A stretch of 64,000 bases of DNA from Alginatibacterium sediminis (lineage in GTDB: Bacteria > Pseudomonadota > Gammaproteobacteria > Enterobacterales > Celerinatantimonadaceae), in assembly GCF_003610775.1 (NCBI RefSeq), contig NZ_RAQO01000006.1:406001-470000 (forward strand). The letters are read 5' to 3'. Below, one piece after another: positions 26,048 through 35,336 of this stretch (within the stretch, counting starts at the first letter, position 1; the number at the start of each line of letters is the position of its first letter). A program made the position numbers and the translations under genes. Below the pieces are notes generated by a model. The model had not been told where the DNA came from. It worked only from the letters and a program-made list of their open reading frames with translations, and searched no databases.

Positions 26048-27631
26048 TTAGATGATATTGACGCGGTCTCGACCGTTATTCTTTGATTCATACAGTGCTT
26101 GGTCTGCACGTTCAAAGGCATCGTTGAGTTGGTCTTGCTCCCGGAAGAGCGTTGCGCCGATTGAGATAGAGATAGAAACCTGTTCGTCTTTGAAACGAAA
26201 CGGAAGGCTCTTAACTTGGTTGCGCATGTTATCCAAAGGCGAGATCAAATTATCTCCCGAGATGTTTGGCATGATAATGACGAACTCTTCACCACCATAA
26301 CGAGCCAAAAAGTCGGTATCGCGCATTGAGTTTTGTAAGGAACGTGCAATTACTTTTAGCGCTTTATCGCCCGCAATATGACCAAACTGGTCATTAATAT
26401 TTTTAAAATGGTCGATATCAATAATTGCGATGCCTAAAGTATAGCCATAGCGTTTCCAACGGCGGTACTCAAGGGCTATACGTTCATCTAAGGCTGAACG
26501 ATTGTAGACTTGCGTTAGGGTATCGATGAAGAATTTTTGCTTTTGACTATTGAGACGTTTTTTATATTCGTCAGCTTCTTCACGCAATAAACGGATTTGT
26601 TGTTCTGACTTGCTTAAATCTTCGAGTAATTGGCTGGTGTGTTGTTCGAGCCGTTCTTTTTCTCGAAATACTTCGGCCATATTCTGTAGCTTGCTACCAA
26701 TCGCGGCTTTTAGTTGAGCAAGATTGTTGTTGGAACGAAGTTCGCTACCAATATCAAGCAGTTGACTTTTAAGTGTGCCAGTCGTTTGACGACTTTGCTT
26801 GTCAATACGTCGACCTGAACTCAAGCCGTCATTCAAACCGTTATGCACGGTATCTAAACTCTCACTCAAACTAAACAAGAACTCCTGAGAAGCTCGGCGT
26901 TCTTGTTGACTACCTTTTATGATGAGATCGATAGTTTCAAGACAAAGATGAGGAAGTTCTTTTTCTTCGATACCATTTAACAAATCGCCGCGTATAGAGG
27001 CTAAGCGTTCGCCGATTTCTTCATCGAAATCTAGTTCGGTTATAAGGCGTTGTAGGTCATCACAAATACGTTTGTGTAGACGCTTATCTAGCAAGCTTTC
27101 TTTGGGCTGCATTGGGGCAGGGGTGTCATGCTGCTTTGGTGGTAACCCAACGATTTGACGATTTAGTAAGGCTTGATGATAGTAGTTAAGCAGTAGCTCT
27201 AAGCGCTCCGCACTCTCCGGTTTAAGGTGAGTTGGGTCTTGCTCAACAAATTCTTTAATTTTTTCGCGTAATTTAGGGGGCAGACCGTTGATCGTTTTAA
27301 GCAGTGAGGCTGAGTTCTTGACTAAACTTTGTTGCTCATCAAAAAGGCGTTTCGCTGTCGATGAATGCTGTTTTAAGCGCCCATTAAGCTCACTGATATC
27401 CCAATCTTTAGCATCGGGATCTTTATCTAGTTGATCTCTAAGATGCTCAATAGATACATCGAGTTCAGTGTCATAACCGCTTGCATAGACACTCAAACGA
27501 TCCAACAACTGATTGATTGAGGATTTATTCATTCTGGACCTTGCAAACTGATTCGTGGACGAATTCGCAGTGACATATAGCTGTTGACGCACAAGAGCTA
27601 GTTGTTTTTTTACATTTACGACGTCTGTCAT
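26048..27631 (-). CDS. diguanylate cyclase with long helical N-terminal region
   Basis: The 527-residue protein lacks a signal peptide or membrane helix. Residues 1-350 are helical, with a coiled coil before the catalytic domain (KERLEQHTSQLLEDLSKSEQ onward). The C-terminal GGDEF domain (about 365-525) has IIDIDHFKNINDQFGH and the intact motif RYGGEEF (active-site form GGEEF), so it should make cyclic di-GMP. An RxxD inhibitory site (RDTD) lies before GGEEF. The N-terminal input is not a family I recognise. Confidence 0.9.
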   Translation of the reverse strand: MTDVVNVKKQLALVRQQLYVTANSSTNQFARSRMNKSSINQLLDRLSVYASGYDTELDVSIEHLRDQLDKDPDAKDWDISELNGRLKQHSSTAKRLFDEQQSLVKNSASLLKTINGLPPKLREKIKEFVEQDPTHLKPESAERLELLLNYYHQALLNRQIVGLPPKQHDTPAPMQPKESLLDKRLHKRICDDLQRLITELDFDEEIGERLASIRGDLLNGIEEKELPHLCLETIDLIIKGSQQERRASQEFLFSLSESLDTVHNGLNDGLSSGRRIDKQSRQTTGTLKSQLLDIGSELRSNNNLAQLKAAIGSKLQNMAEVFREKERLEQHTSQLLEDLSKSEQQIRLLREEADEYKKRLNSQKQKFFIDTLTQVYNRSALDERIALEYRRWKRYGYTLGIAIIDIDHFKNINDQFGHIAGDKALKVIARSLQNSMRDTDFLARYGGEEFVIIMPNISGDNLISPLDNMRNQVKSLPFRFKDEQVSISISIGATLFREQDQLNDAFERADQALYESKNNGRDRVNII

Positions 27632-27748
27632 TGTTTATCGAACGCTATCCTTTCTGCGTATTTCTACAATCAAGCATAGCATGCAAGATCGAATTACTAC
27701 ATCCTCAAACAGCACTCTAGCGCGATTTGTGTCGAATTTGTGAGAAAA

Positions 27749-29926
27749 TCACCACGCTAAGTCTATTAATTCAACAGATGATTTTACTTTTACTAATCCT
27801 TTATCAATGGCATTGCTCAAGTCTTGTGCAATTGCGTCACCAAAAAATGCAGCTGGAGTCCAGGGTTGCGCTTTCAAGCTAATCCAATTCGGTTTGTCTG
27901 CGTAACGGTAGGGTTTTTTCAAGGCAAACAAAGATAACTGAAGAACTTGTAAAATGGTTTGGTTGTTTAGTGCATCAGGAGACTTTTCAAGGAAAGGAAT
28001 AGGGCACGCAGCTACTGATAGATAAGCTTTGTAGCCGTATTGGCTGTGTAATTGCTCAAAAATTTCTAGTAGATTTTTGCTTAAACTCTCACCGTCCGTT
28101 GTTTGGCCGTCACTTAACACTAATGCGTGGTGTAAACCTAAGTGTCCAAACACCAGGCTACTATTTTTCTGATCACCAGCCTTACCCGCTAAACGTTCAA
28201 AGTATAAGGGGGCATTGTGTTGAGAAATTGGATTACCATCGGCTGTACGTAGATCTTCAACCGAAATCAAGGCTACAAAAACGGGTTTGGAACCGGTGAC
28301 TAAGTAATGACTTCGAAGTTGTTGCAGTGGATCGCGATGAAATAGCAGCTCTTGCCAATGCGTATACGGGTTCACTTCAAGCTGCATGGTAAGTTCAGCT
28401 ATTCTCTTAGATCTAAACCCGTTTCTATAACTTAAGAACAACACCGCAAACACGCTCAGAAATAGCAGACTAATAGCAGTTACGGCGATTTGACTAAGGT
28501 TCTGGAGCTCAAGTTCTAGTTCAGCTTTGAGCCCAGTAACTTCTGATAATTGTTGGCCTTGTTCCATCAGCTGAACATGATGCTTAAAATCATCCGCGAA
28601 TTCGGCACGGCTTAGTGCTTGATATTGTTGGTCTATCTCGTGGAATACTTTGTATTCATTGAGCGCGTTTTCAAATGAGTCGTTCATTTCATAGGCTAAG
28701 GCGAGCAGGCGGTAGACCTCCGCATTGCGGTGGGTGAGACCTATGGTATTCGCTAATTGTTCAGCTTTTTGTAGTTGAAGCACAGCTAAAGCTGGCTCAT
28801 TTTGTTGAAGCTGTAAGCGAGCGAGCAATAGCATTACTTGCAATTCCAAACTGGGATTTTTCTGCTTTTGGTATTGTTGTCGAGCACTTTGTAAGTGACT
28901 AAGGGCAAGCTCGTATTCACCGGTATTGCTATAAGACTCCCCTAGGTACATATTAATCCGCGACAGTAACATTAGACTCTTAGCCTTACGAGCAAAGTCA
29001 CGCGCATTCATTAGTGGAATAACGGCACTCGCGTATTCGCCCTGAAGGTTGTAGATTTTGCCTAAACTGCTGAGCATATCGGCTTTTAGACGGGGGTTTG
29101 GTAGCTTGCTGGTAGCGACAATGGCTTGATTTTGCTTGTTCAGCGCTTTTTGAAAGTCTTGTTTAGACAAATATATTAATGCCATTTCACGATTCGATAG
29201 TGCATCAAGGTAGTACGCCGTATTTGAGCCTAACTTTTCCACGATGCTAGCGGCTGCGTTAAAATGAGTAAGCGCGAGTTGGTTTTGATTATCGCTAAGA
29301 TAGAACTGAGCGAGGCGATACTCTGCCCAAGCATTTAGCAGTTCGTCTTTGCTAGCATAGGCGTATTCTTTGGCTTTGAGCAGTGCTTGCAGCGCCTCTG
29401 AACTTCGGCCGTTGCGGTGATAGAAATTTCCGGCGATACGTTCAACTTGATAGTTGTGGCTGGGGGTATTTACTTCGGAAAATTTTTCAATTAACTGACG
29501 TGCTTGGTTGAGGTTGTTTTCGTTGTTATGTGCGAGTTCGGGAACTTTTACTTGTACCAAAACCTGAATCAGTAATAGTTCAAAATGGTCTTGAACCCGA
29601 CTAGGATCGAGCACTTTGAAGGCTGTGTTAATGTGGTTCATGGCACTAACATAGTTTCTATCATTGAAGGCGCAAAGCGCCGCCAATTTGTGCGCAGATA
29701 GTAGCAATTGGCTTTCGACTAAGAGTTTCCCATTTGCTTTGGACAATGGCTCTTTAGTCTCTAGTTCACTCAAGCATCGACTTGGCTCCGACAACAACAT
29801 GCTTTGCTGGGCTTGAAATGAACTGTCAACGTTAATTCGGCCGGTTTCATAGGCCTGTACTGTCGATGATATGCAGCTTGCAATGCCAAAGATAAAGCTT
29901 GTATATAAACAAGAGAGTTTAGTCAC
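27749..29926 (-). CDS. TPR-repeat membrane protein with degenerate GGDEF-like C-terminus
   Basis: The GTG start (TAGGAA upstream) gives 725 residues. The protein has an N-terminal signal sequence (to about residue 25), then many TPR units (about 40-450) in the periplasm, for example GKIYNLQGEYASAVIPLMNA and GESYSNTGEYELALSHLQSA. A helix follows at about 475-500 (IAVTAISLLFLSVFAVLFLS). The cytoplasmic C-terminal part has the strand-helix layout of a GGDEF domain (LVFGHLGLHHALVLSDG, LSLFALKK), but no GGDEF motif, so it is probably a non-catalytic sensor. This last point is inference. Confidence 0.7.
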   Translation of the reverse strand: MTKLSCLYTSFIFGIASCISSTVQAYETGRINVDSSFQAQQSMLLSEPSRCLSELETKEPLSKANGKLLVESQLLLSAHKLAALCAFNDRNYVSAMNHINTAFKVLDPSRVQDHFELLLIQVLVQVKVPELAHNNENNLNQARQLIEKFSEVNTPSHNYQVERIAGNFYHRNGRSSEALQALLKAKEYAYASKDELLNAWAEYRLAQFYLSDNQNQLALTHFNAAASIVEKLGSNTAYYLDALSNREMALIYLSKQDFQKALNKQNQAIVATSKLPNPRLKADMLSSLGKIYNLQGEYASAVIPLMNARDFARKAKSLMLLSRINMYLGESYSNTGEYELALSHLQSARQQYQKQKNPSLELQVMLLLARLQLQQNEPALAVLQLQKAEQLANTIGLTHRNAEVYRLLALAYEMNDSFENALNEYKVFHEIDQQYQALSRAEFADDFKHHVQLMEQGQQLSEVTGLKAELELELQNLSQIAVTAISLLFLSVFAVLFLSYRNGFRSKRIAELTMQLEVNPYTHWQELLFHRDPLQQLRSHYLVTGSKPVFVALISVEDLRTADGNPISQHNAPLYFERLAGKAGDQKNSSLVFGHLGLHHALVLSDGQTTDGESLSKNLLEIFEQLHSQYGYKAYLSVAACPIPFLEKSPDALNNQTILQVLQLSLFALKKPYRYADKPNWISLKAQPWTPAAFFGDAIAQDLSNAIDKGLVKVKSSVELIDLAW

Positions 29927-29951
29927 ACACTATTCCTAACAACTAACATCA

Positions 29952-30824
29952 TTACTGGCGAATTAACCGCGGATTAAGATCAAGGCTCTGCCAGTCTTGG
30001 TCTTGACTATAACGGGTACTACGCATTGGATTTATATCTAGGCCACCGCGGCGTGTATAGCGGGCACTAACAGTAAGCTCTCTGCAATTGCAGTACAACA
30101 TAAGGTCGCAAAAAATACGTTCAACACACTGCTCGTGGAATTCATTGTGACGCCTAAAAGAAATCAAATAACGTAATAATTGTTCTTGATCTATTTTGGG
30201 GCCAACATAGTCAATACTCACACTTCCCCAATCAGGTTGGTTGGTCACTAAGCAATTACTTTTTAAAAGGTGACTATATAGCTGTTCAGATACCTCGGTA
30301 TGTGGCGTTTGAGTTGCCGACATTAGTAGCTCAGGCGTGAATTTGTAGTTATCAATATCGATATCAAGATCGTCTATACAGCAACCGGAAAAATTGCTTA
30401 TAGGCATAGTGCTATCGACAGATTGTAACTGCACAAAAACCTGCCCTTGAGCGCATTGAGCTAGATCGTGCTCTAACATTTGTTTGAGCTTAGTTTCAGA
30501 GTCTAGTCGGGTTTGATTAAAGCTATTAAGATAAAGCTTAAATGACTTGGACTCGATGATATTGATCGATCTAGCATCGACACCAACAACGGCGATAGCG
30601 ACTTGCGGCTTACCTTTACTATTTAACCATGACAGTTCATAAAGATTCCAAATATCAAGGCCTTGAAATGGAAGTTCGGTGCCTAGGTTTAAGCTGTCTC
30701 GATTAAGACTGCGTGGCACTGCTTGTAACAGCTCGGGAGCATAGTGTTCGATATAGGCGCTTTTTTTACCCAATTGTAAGGCTTTCACAGCGCTATGCTG
30801 TTGATAATTTGGTGTTTGACTCAT
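29952..30824 (-). CDS. queF: NADPH-dependent 7-cyano-7-deazaguanine reductase QueF
   Basis: The 290-residue long (two-lobed, YqcD-type) QueF has the family stretch [10 protein letters not shown], the catalytic cysteine in [14 protein letters not shown], and [10 protein letters not shown] with its conserved glutamate. It reduces preQ0 to preQ1 in queuosine tRNA synthesis. It diverges from syd across 66 bp, an arrangement common in Vibrio and relatives. Confidence 0.95.
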   Translation of the reverse strand: MSQTPNYQQHSAVKALQLGKKSAYIEHYAPELLQAVPRSLNRDSLNLGTELPFQGLDIWNLYELSWLNSKGKPQVAIAVVGVDARSINIIESKSFKLYLNSFNQTRLDSETKLKQMLEHDLAQCAQGQVFVQLQSVDSTMPISNFSGCCIDDLDIDIDNYKFTPELLMSATQTPHTEVSEQLYSHLLKSNCLVTNQPDWGSVSIDYVGPKIDQEQLLRYLISFRRHNEFHEQCVERIFCDLMLYCNCRELTVSARYTRRGGLDINPMRSTRYSQDQDWQSLDLNPRLIRQ

Positions 30825-30890
30825 GGTGTTCAGTGCTTAGTTTGGTTAACCTAAGTGTAACTGAAAGCGAACTTAAGAGTAAGCATTGCA

Positions 30891-31424
30891 ATGCCCGAAT
30901 CCAACAGCTCAAGCTTTACCCAATTTGTAGGCAAACAACAAGCGATCTGGCGGCAATCCGGATTTCCTAGTATGCAGCTAGTTGATGAACAAAGCGGAGC
31001 TTGTATTGAGCAACGACTTAGCGCCGATACTGCCCGGTGGAATTATGTGAAACGTACACCTGCTGATTTTTCAGATATCGAGACTGCATTAGAAACTAAA
31101 CTACATAGCAGTATAAAAGACTTCTACGGTTTATTTTACGGGGGACATTGGACGGGGTACTTTCGCAGCTTGTCGGTGCAATTAGTAGGGGTGTGGGATA
31201 ACGACGATTTTGACATTTTTGCTAAAAATATGATTTCGCATATCTTGATGCAGCGGAGGCTAAAGCAAAAAGATAGCGTTTTTGTTGCAAGTACTAACGA
31301 CGACATGGTGGTGGTGAGTATCGATAATGAGAGCGGAGAGCTTATTCTTGAACGATTGGGTCAGGGCCGACTGAAACTTTTAGCGCCAAATTTGGACCAG
31401 TTTTTACAGCAACTTAAGGCTTAA
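30891..31424 (+). CDS. syd: SecY-interacting protein Syd
   Basis: The 177-residue protein has the usual Syd length and motifs: the family start (FTQFVGKQQAIW), DFYGLFYGGHWTGYFRSLS and DNESGELILERLGQG. Syd binds SecY at the cytoplasmic face and is thought to check assembly of the translocon. It is divergent from queF and followed by a RecX-like gene. Confidence 0.93.
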   Translation: MPESNSSSFTQFVGKQQAIWRQSGFPSMQLVDEQSGACIEQRLSADTARWNYVKRTPADFSDIETALETKLHSSIKDFYGLFYGGHWTGYFRSLSVQLVGVWDNDDFDIFAKNMISHILMQRRLKQKDSVFVASTNDDMVVVSIDNESGELILERLGQGRLKLLAPNLDQFLQQLKA

Positions 31425-31490
31425 GCTTTCTCTCCTTAGTTTTAAGTAAGCTATGGTTTACTTCACGAATACAACAATGAGCAGTAGCCC

Positions 31491-32315
31491 TTGAGTTTTG
31501 ATGAACAAGTTCAAATAAAGAAGCCTTTTCAAGCCTTGGCGATCGAGAACGTCATGAATTCGGCTATGTATCATCTTGGTCGACGCGATATGACGATCAC
31601 AGAGCTTCGAGTGAAGCTTAATAATAAAACCGACAACCAAGACTGGATAGAGCAAACCATACAACGTTGCCTAGAACTTGCGTACTTAAAATCTGACGCT
31701 GATTTTTCCCTAAACTTTGCTGTGATGTGCTTTGGTAATGAGTTTGGTTCGGGGTATATTCGCCGAAAGTTGTCTCTAAAAGGCATACATAGTGATGTTA
31801 TTACTGATGCCATCGAACAAGCACTACTGCAACAATCTATCGATGAAAGCCAATTACTACTCAGTCGATTATTGTCCATTTCAAGCCTTGAGCATATCTC
31901 AAAAGAAAAACTAATTAGTACACTAGTTAATAAAGGATTTAAGGCACAATCAGTGAACCGAGCCTTAGTTGAACATCCTGATATTGCTAGTTTGAGAACT
32001 AAGCTTGAAATAAAGGCTGTTAAAGCCAATTTAGGAAACGAAATCCAAAAGCTAGCCCGCAAAGGCAAAGGAAGTCGGTTAATTCAACAACAGCTTAAAC
32101 AAAAGAAAATTTGCTTGGATGAGTATGACGAAACTCTAGCCACTTTAGAGTTAACCGGGGAGGTCGATTTTTTTCAATCAGCGAGCGACGTTTTATCCAA
32201 AAAGAAGTTTGTCTTAAGTGAATTTTCGGGTAAGAACAAAGCATACGCTTATCTCTCGAGCAGAGGCTACACGACGGAACAAATCAAGTTTGCAATTGAG
32301 GAAAATCAAGATTAA
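31491..32315 (+). CDS. recX: long-form RecX-like regulatory protein
   Basis: The protein is 274 residues from a TTG start at 31491; an ATG at 31554 (MNSAMYHLGRRDM) is the main alternative and would still include the whole RecX region. The signature is AMYHLGRRDMTITELRVKL, then ARKGKGSRLIQQQLKQK and KNKAYAYLSSRGYTTEQI, i.e. repeated three-helix units. RecX modulates RecA filaments. It is not next to recA and is longer than E. coli RecX (166 residues). The family is clear; the RecA role is inferred. Confidence 0.75.
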   Translation: MSFDEQVQIKKPFQALAIENVMNSAMYHLGRRDMTITELRVKLNNKTDNQDWIEQTIQRCLELAYLKSDADFSLNFAVMCFGNEFGSGYIRRKLSLKGIHSDVITDAIEQALLQQSIDESQLLLSRLLSISSLEHISKEKLISTLVNKGFKAQSVNRALVEHPDIASLRTKLEIKAVKANLGNEIQKLARKGKGSRLIQQQLKQKKICLDEYDETLATLELTGEVDFFQSASDVLSKKKFVLSEFSGKNKAYAYLSSRGYTTEQIKFAIEENQD

Positions 32316-32383
32316 TAGTTTGTTTATGGTGAACACCGATAGCCTAGTATTCACTAGCTGAACTCAGAGTTCACTTCCCTTAT

Positions 32384-32710
32384 TTACGTTTTATCGCTTA
32401 ACTCTTTAAGCATTTGTTCGAGGATCTCAACCCGTTGTTGCAGCGCCAAATGGTCTCGTTGTAATTGCGCTAATAGCAATGTGCTGTCGTCTTGCTCCGG
32501 TTTTGAAATCGGGACCGGCTTTAACTCATATTCCGCACTTTTGGCTAATTCATGAAAATAATCAGGCGAACGTTTGTAATTTTGTAAGCAAGCAATAATG
32601 TCTCGCATCGGCACCGAAACAGCGAGCTGGGCTTTAATTTGCGCCATGCTGGGTTCTTTGCCTTGCCGAATAACAGTAACAAGTGCTTGTTCTAAGACGT
32701 CGATAGACAT
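32384..32710 (-). CDS. conserved small protein with C-terminal coiled coil
   Basis: The 108-residue cytoplasmic protein starts MSIDVLEQALVTVIRQGKEP. It has an N-terminal helical domain (about 1-50), which may be a winged-helix-like module (PSMAQIKAQLAVSVPMRDII). A short linker follows, then a coiled coil (DSTLLLAQLQRDHLALQQRV to LKELSDKT) at the C-terminus. No function is assigned. It converges on the recX gene. Confidence 0.65.
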   Translation of the reverse strand: MSIDVLEQALVTVIRQGKEPSMAQIKAQLAVSVPMRDIIACLQNYKRSPDYFHELAKSAEYELKPVPISKPEQDDSTLLLAQLQRDHLALQQRVEILEQMLKELSDKT

Positions 32711-32891
32711 TTCTCACTCAATTTATGGATTTACTTGTTGTTCAATCATCTCAAAGTAAGGGGCAATTCGTCTACTTAGTTTTTCTCATATCTTCATGTA
32801 ATTCATACAAAAAACTCTTAGTGTCGAGCATTTCTTGGCAATTTAAAAAAAATATAATGAAATTTTTTGTCTGGCTTCTCGGTTTAATTGT

Positions 32892-32916
32892 TTACAACGG
32901 GATTACAGCGTTGTAA
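32892..32916 (+). promoter_or_regulatory. inverted repeat upstream of bufA
   Basis: TTACAACG and CGTTGTAA, perfect eight-base arms around nine bases, lie 30 bp upstream of the bufferin precursor ATG. It could be a regulator site or a leader hairpin. Confidence 0.4.
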
Positions 32917-32945
32917 CAAAAAAATCAAATTCAAAAGGAATCGAC

Positions 32946-33200
32946 ATGAAAAAATCTAATATTGCTCTAGCGACTGCTGTTTCAACTCTACTTATGGCCG
33001 GCACAATGATTAGCACCCCAGCAGTAGCTGCAGATAAAGAAAAATGTTACGGGGTTGTAAAGGCAGGTCAAAATGATTGCGCAACAGCGAGCAGTTCATG
33101 TGCTGGAACCGCTAAAAAAGATGCTCAATCAGACGCTTTTGTAGTGGTACCAAAGGGTCTATGTGAAAAACTAGCCGGTGGTAGTACAAGCGCAAGCTAA
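32946..33200 (+). CDS. bufA: bufferin-type RiPP precursor (DUF2282)
   Basis: The 84-residue precursor has a Sec signal peptide (to about AVAA, residue 29) and a short mature part with four cysteines at 34, 45, 52 and 73, in the family contexts KCYGVVKAGQNDC, SSCAGTAKKDAQ and VPKGLC. AAAAGGAA precedes the ATG. DUF2282 peptides (bufferins) are modified by DUF692 enzymes on cysteines and exported to the periplasm, where they bind copper (described in Caulobacter). The modifying enzyme, its partner and a DoxX gene follow. It is the first gene of the operon. Confidence 0.9.
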   Translation: MKKSNIALATAVSTLLMAGTMISTPAVAADKEKCYGVVKAGQNDCATASSSCAGTAKKDAQSDAFVVVPKGLCEKLAGGSTSAS

Positions 33201-33276
33201 GTTTTTTCCTTTTCTGTAGTCCCAGGGGCGAGTTGTTGGCCCCGAGGGATCCTTTCGTTAAGAATAGGTAGTCCAC

Positions 33277-34149
33277 ATGACTGTTGGTATAGGTTTACGA
33301 GCACCCCACATGCTGGCTGCTGTTGACAAGAAATTTCATGCACCCTGGTTTGAAGTTCATACTGAAAACTTTCTATCCCTTCATGGTATTGCGCGTCATC
33401 AACTGCGACAAATTGCTAGCCATACTCCAATCAGCCTGCACGGCGTAGGTTTGTCACTTGGCTCTAACTCTGATTTGAACCGTAGTCATCTTCAAGATAT
33501 ACGCATGTTAATTGACGAAATTGATCCTTGCCGAATATCTGAACACTTAAGCTGGGGAGAGTTTGAGGGACAGTACTTTAACGACTTGTTGCCAGTTGCA
33601 CTTAATCAAGATGCGTTGAATGCTATGGTCAGCCATGTACATCAAGCTCAAGAAACGCTCGGTCAACGTATACTGATTGAAAATCCTAGTCAGTATTTAA
33701 GCTTTTTGGAACAAGACTTCAATGAAGTTGCGTTTCTGTCAGCTCTGTGTGGGCAAACTGATTGCGGATTATTACTTGATATCAACAACATTTACGTATC
33801 AGCGCATAATCTTGGAGGCAACGCTACAGAGTATTTAAATGCGGTCAACTGGGACCAGGTTGAAGAAATTCATTTGGCCGGACATACGCGTAAACAAATA
33901 GAGCTTGAGGGTCAGTCGCTGGAAATTCTAATCGACAGCCACGACAGCGAAGTTTGTGACGAGGTTTGGGAATTGTTCCGAACGGCTAATATTGCGATCG
34001 CTGCCAATAAGCCTAGCTCTATAGACTGTTTAATTGAATGGGATAGCAACATTCCTGACTATAAAGTTCTTCAAGGACAAGCGCTTAAGGCACAAGCAAT
34101 ACTCGATGAATTCAACAAGCTCCCCCTCGAAGAAGGCCATGTACGATGA
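33277..34149 (+). CDS. bufB: DUF692 multinuclear iron oxidase (MNIO), bufferin-modifying
   Basis: The 290-residue TIM-barrel protein has the metal-ligand pattern of DUF692/MbnB enzymes: FEVHTENFLS, SEHLSWGEF, LIENPSQYLSF, LLLDINNIYVSAHN, EIHLAGHT and DSHDSEVCDEVW. MNIO enzymes use iron and oxygen to convert cysteines of RiPP precursors (thiooxazoles in bufferins, oxazolone/thioamide in methanobactin). It overlaps bufC by four bases, which suits a BufB-BufC complex. A GGGGC/GCCCC hairpin (about 33223-33243) lies between bufA and bufB and may set their ratio. Confidence 0.92.
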   Translation: MTVGIGLRAPHMLAAVDKKFHAPWFEVHTENFLSLHGIARHQLRQIASHTPISLHGVGLSLGSNSDLNRSHLQDIRMLIDEIDPCRISEHLSWGEFEGQYFNDLLPVALNQDALNAMVSHVHQAQETLGQRILIENPSQYLSFLEQDFNEVAFLSALCGQTDCGLLLDINNIYVSAHNLGGNATEYLNAVNWDQVEEIHLAGHTRKQIELEGQSLEILIDSHDSEVCDEVWELFRTANIAIAANKPSSIDCLIEWDSNIPDYKVLQGQALKAQAILDEFNKLPLEEGHVR

Positions 34150-34889
34150 AGTGGTTAAAGCAGCAGCGGCAGTTTGTACGCAGTTTATTAGAAAATGATA
34201 CTGAGCAGCGTCAGGCTGTAGCTACTAGCTGGGCAACATTGCCTTACGGAATAGAAATTTATCGTAATAATGTATTTGCCTCTTTGAGTAGCGCTCTGAA
34301 AGATAACTTCCCGAATACAATAGCTTTAGTTGGGGATGAGTTTTTTACTCATTTAGCTAAAAATTATGTGGAGCACTATGGCTGTAACACGCCCTGCGTT
34401 GTTGACTACGGGGAGCTCTTCCCTCAGTTTTTAAGTGAGCAGGCACAACTTGCATCGCTTCCATATGTCTCTCAAATTGCTTATTTAGAGCAAAAGATGC
34501 GTCGTTGTGCTCAATGTCCAATCGATCAACAAATGCTAGGTCTCAAAGACCTAAATCGCTTAAGCGAGCAACAATTAACAAGCATTAAATTTAGACTGGC
34601 TAGTCATGCGCAATTACTTAATTCTCATGCTCCAGTTTTAAGTTTGTATCGCTTTATCCAAGACCAACAACAAATGCCACCGGATCTATTAAAGCCAGAG
34701 TTAGTGTTACTGGTTAAACAAGTTGATTTTGGTGTGACCTTAACGCCGGTAAGTACGGGTGTTTTTGACTTTCTAAATCGTTTGAGCAGCGGGCTTTCAT
34801 TAGCTGAGGTGGTGGAATTTGACTCTCAGAACGGCAGCACCTTATTGCTTGAGGCGATAGGCTTAGATTGCATTGCATACAAGGATTAA
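34146..34889 (+). CDS. bufC: DUF2063 partner protein of the MNIO (precursor-recognition)
   Basis: The 247-residue protein has the DUF2063 N-terminal domain: YRNNVFASLSSALKDNFPNT with LVGDEFF and VDYGELFPQFL. DUF2063 proteins pair with DUF692 enzymes (comparable to MbnC with MbnB) and are thought to bring the precursor to the enzyme. The start overlaps the bufB stop by four bases. A C-terminal segment (DFGVTLTPVSTGVFDFLNRL) resembles the PqqD-like half of MbnC-type partners only loosely. Confidence 0.88.
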   Translation: MKWLKQQRQFVRSLLENDTEQRQAVATSWATLPYGIEIYRNNVFASLSSALKDNFPNTIALVGDEFFTHLAKNYVEHYGCNTPCVVDYGELFPQFLSEQAQLASLPYVSQIAYLEQKMRRCAQCPIDQQMLGLKDLNRLSEQQLTSIKFRLASHAQLLNSHAPVLSLYRFIQDQQQMPPDLLKPELVLLVKQVDFGVTLTPVSTGVFDFLNRLSSGLSLAEVVEFDSQNGSTLLLEAIGLDCIAYKD

Positions 34890-34892
34890 TTC

Positions 34893-35336
34893 ATGAATAA
34901 AATGATAGCAGTATACGACCATATAGTTGAAACGGGTCAGCAGCATGTCGCAGGTTTAGTTCTTCTGCTAACTCGCTTATGGGTGGCATCAGTATTTTTG
35001 CGTGCAGGTTGGCTTAAATTTCAGTCGTGGGATTCGACCTTATATTTATTTGAATTGGAGTACCAAGTTCCTGTTATTCCGTGGCTTTGGGCTGCCTACT
35101 TAGGCACCGCTACTGAGTTGGTTGTTCCGATATTTATAGCTCTGGGTTTGTTGACTCGTCCGGCGGCATTAGTTCTGTTCTTGTTTAATATTGTGGCAGT
35201 GGTCTCTTATCCGACTTTGTGGCCTGGTGGTTTCTATGACCATCAGCTTTGGGGTTATATGTTGCTTGCTATTGTGGTTTGGGGGGCTGGGCCTTGGTCG
35301 CTTGACCGGTTTTTGCTCAAGCGACGTGCTCACTAG
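34893..35336 (+). CDS. bufD: DoxX-family membrane protein of the bufferin operon
   Basis: The 147-residue protein has four hydrophobic helices and the DoxX signature: LLTRLWVASVFLRAGWLKFQ and PWLWAAYLGTATELVVPIFI. DoxX-type genes commonly close bufferin operons; a role in quinone-linked redox or in copper stress is likely but not proven. It follows bufC after three bases, so bufA-bufB-bufC-bufD form one unit. Its end overlaps the convergent DUF3301 gene by four bases. Confidence 0.88.
   Translation: MNKMIAVYDHIVETGQQHVAGLVLLLTRLWVASVFLRAGWLKFQSWDSTLYLFELEYQVPVIPWLWAAYLGTATELVVPIFIALGLLTRPAALVLFLFNIVAVVSYPTLWPGGFYDHQLWGYMLLAIVVWGAGPWSLDRFLLKRRAH

Noticed and set aside
32725..32916. 63-residue plus-strand frame before bufA
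   Set aside because: It lies in the AT-rich promoter region, has no ribosome site and overlaps the inverted repeat; a gene is unlikely.
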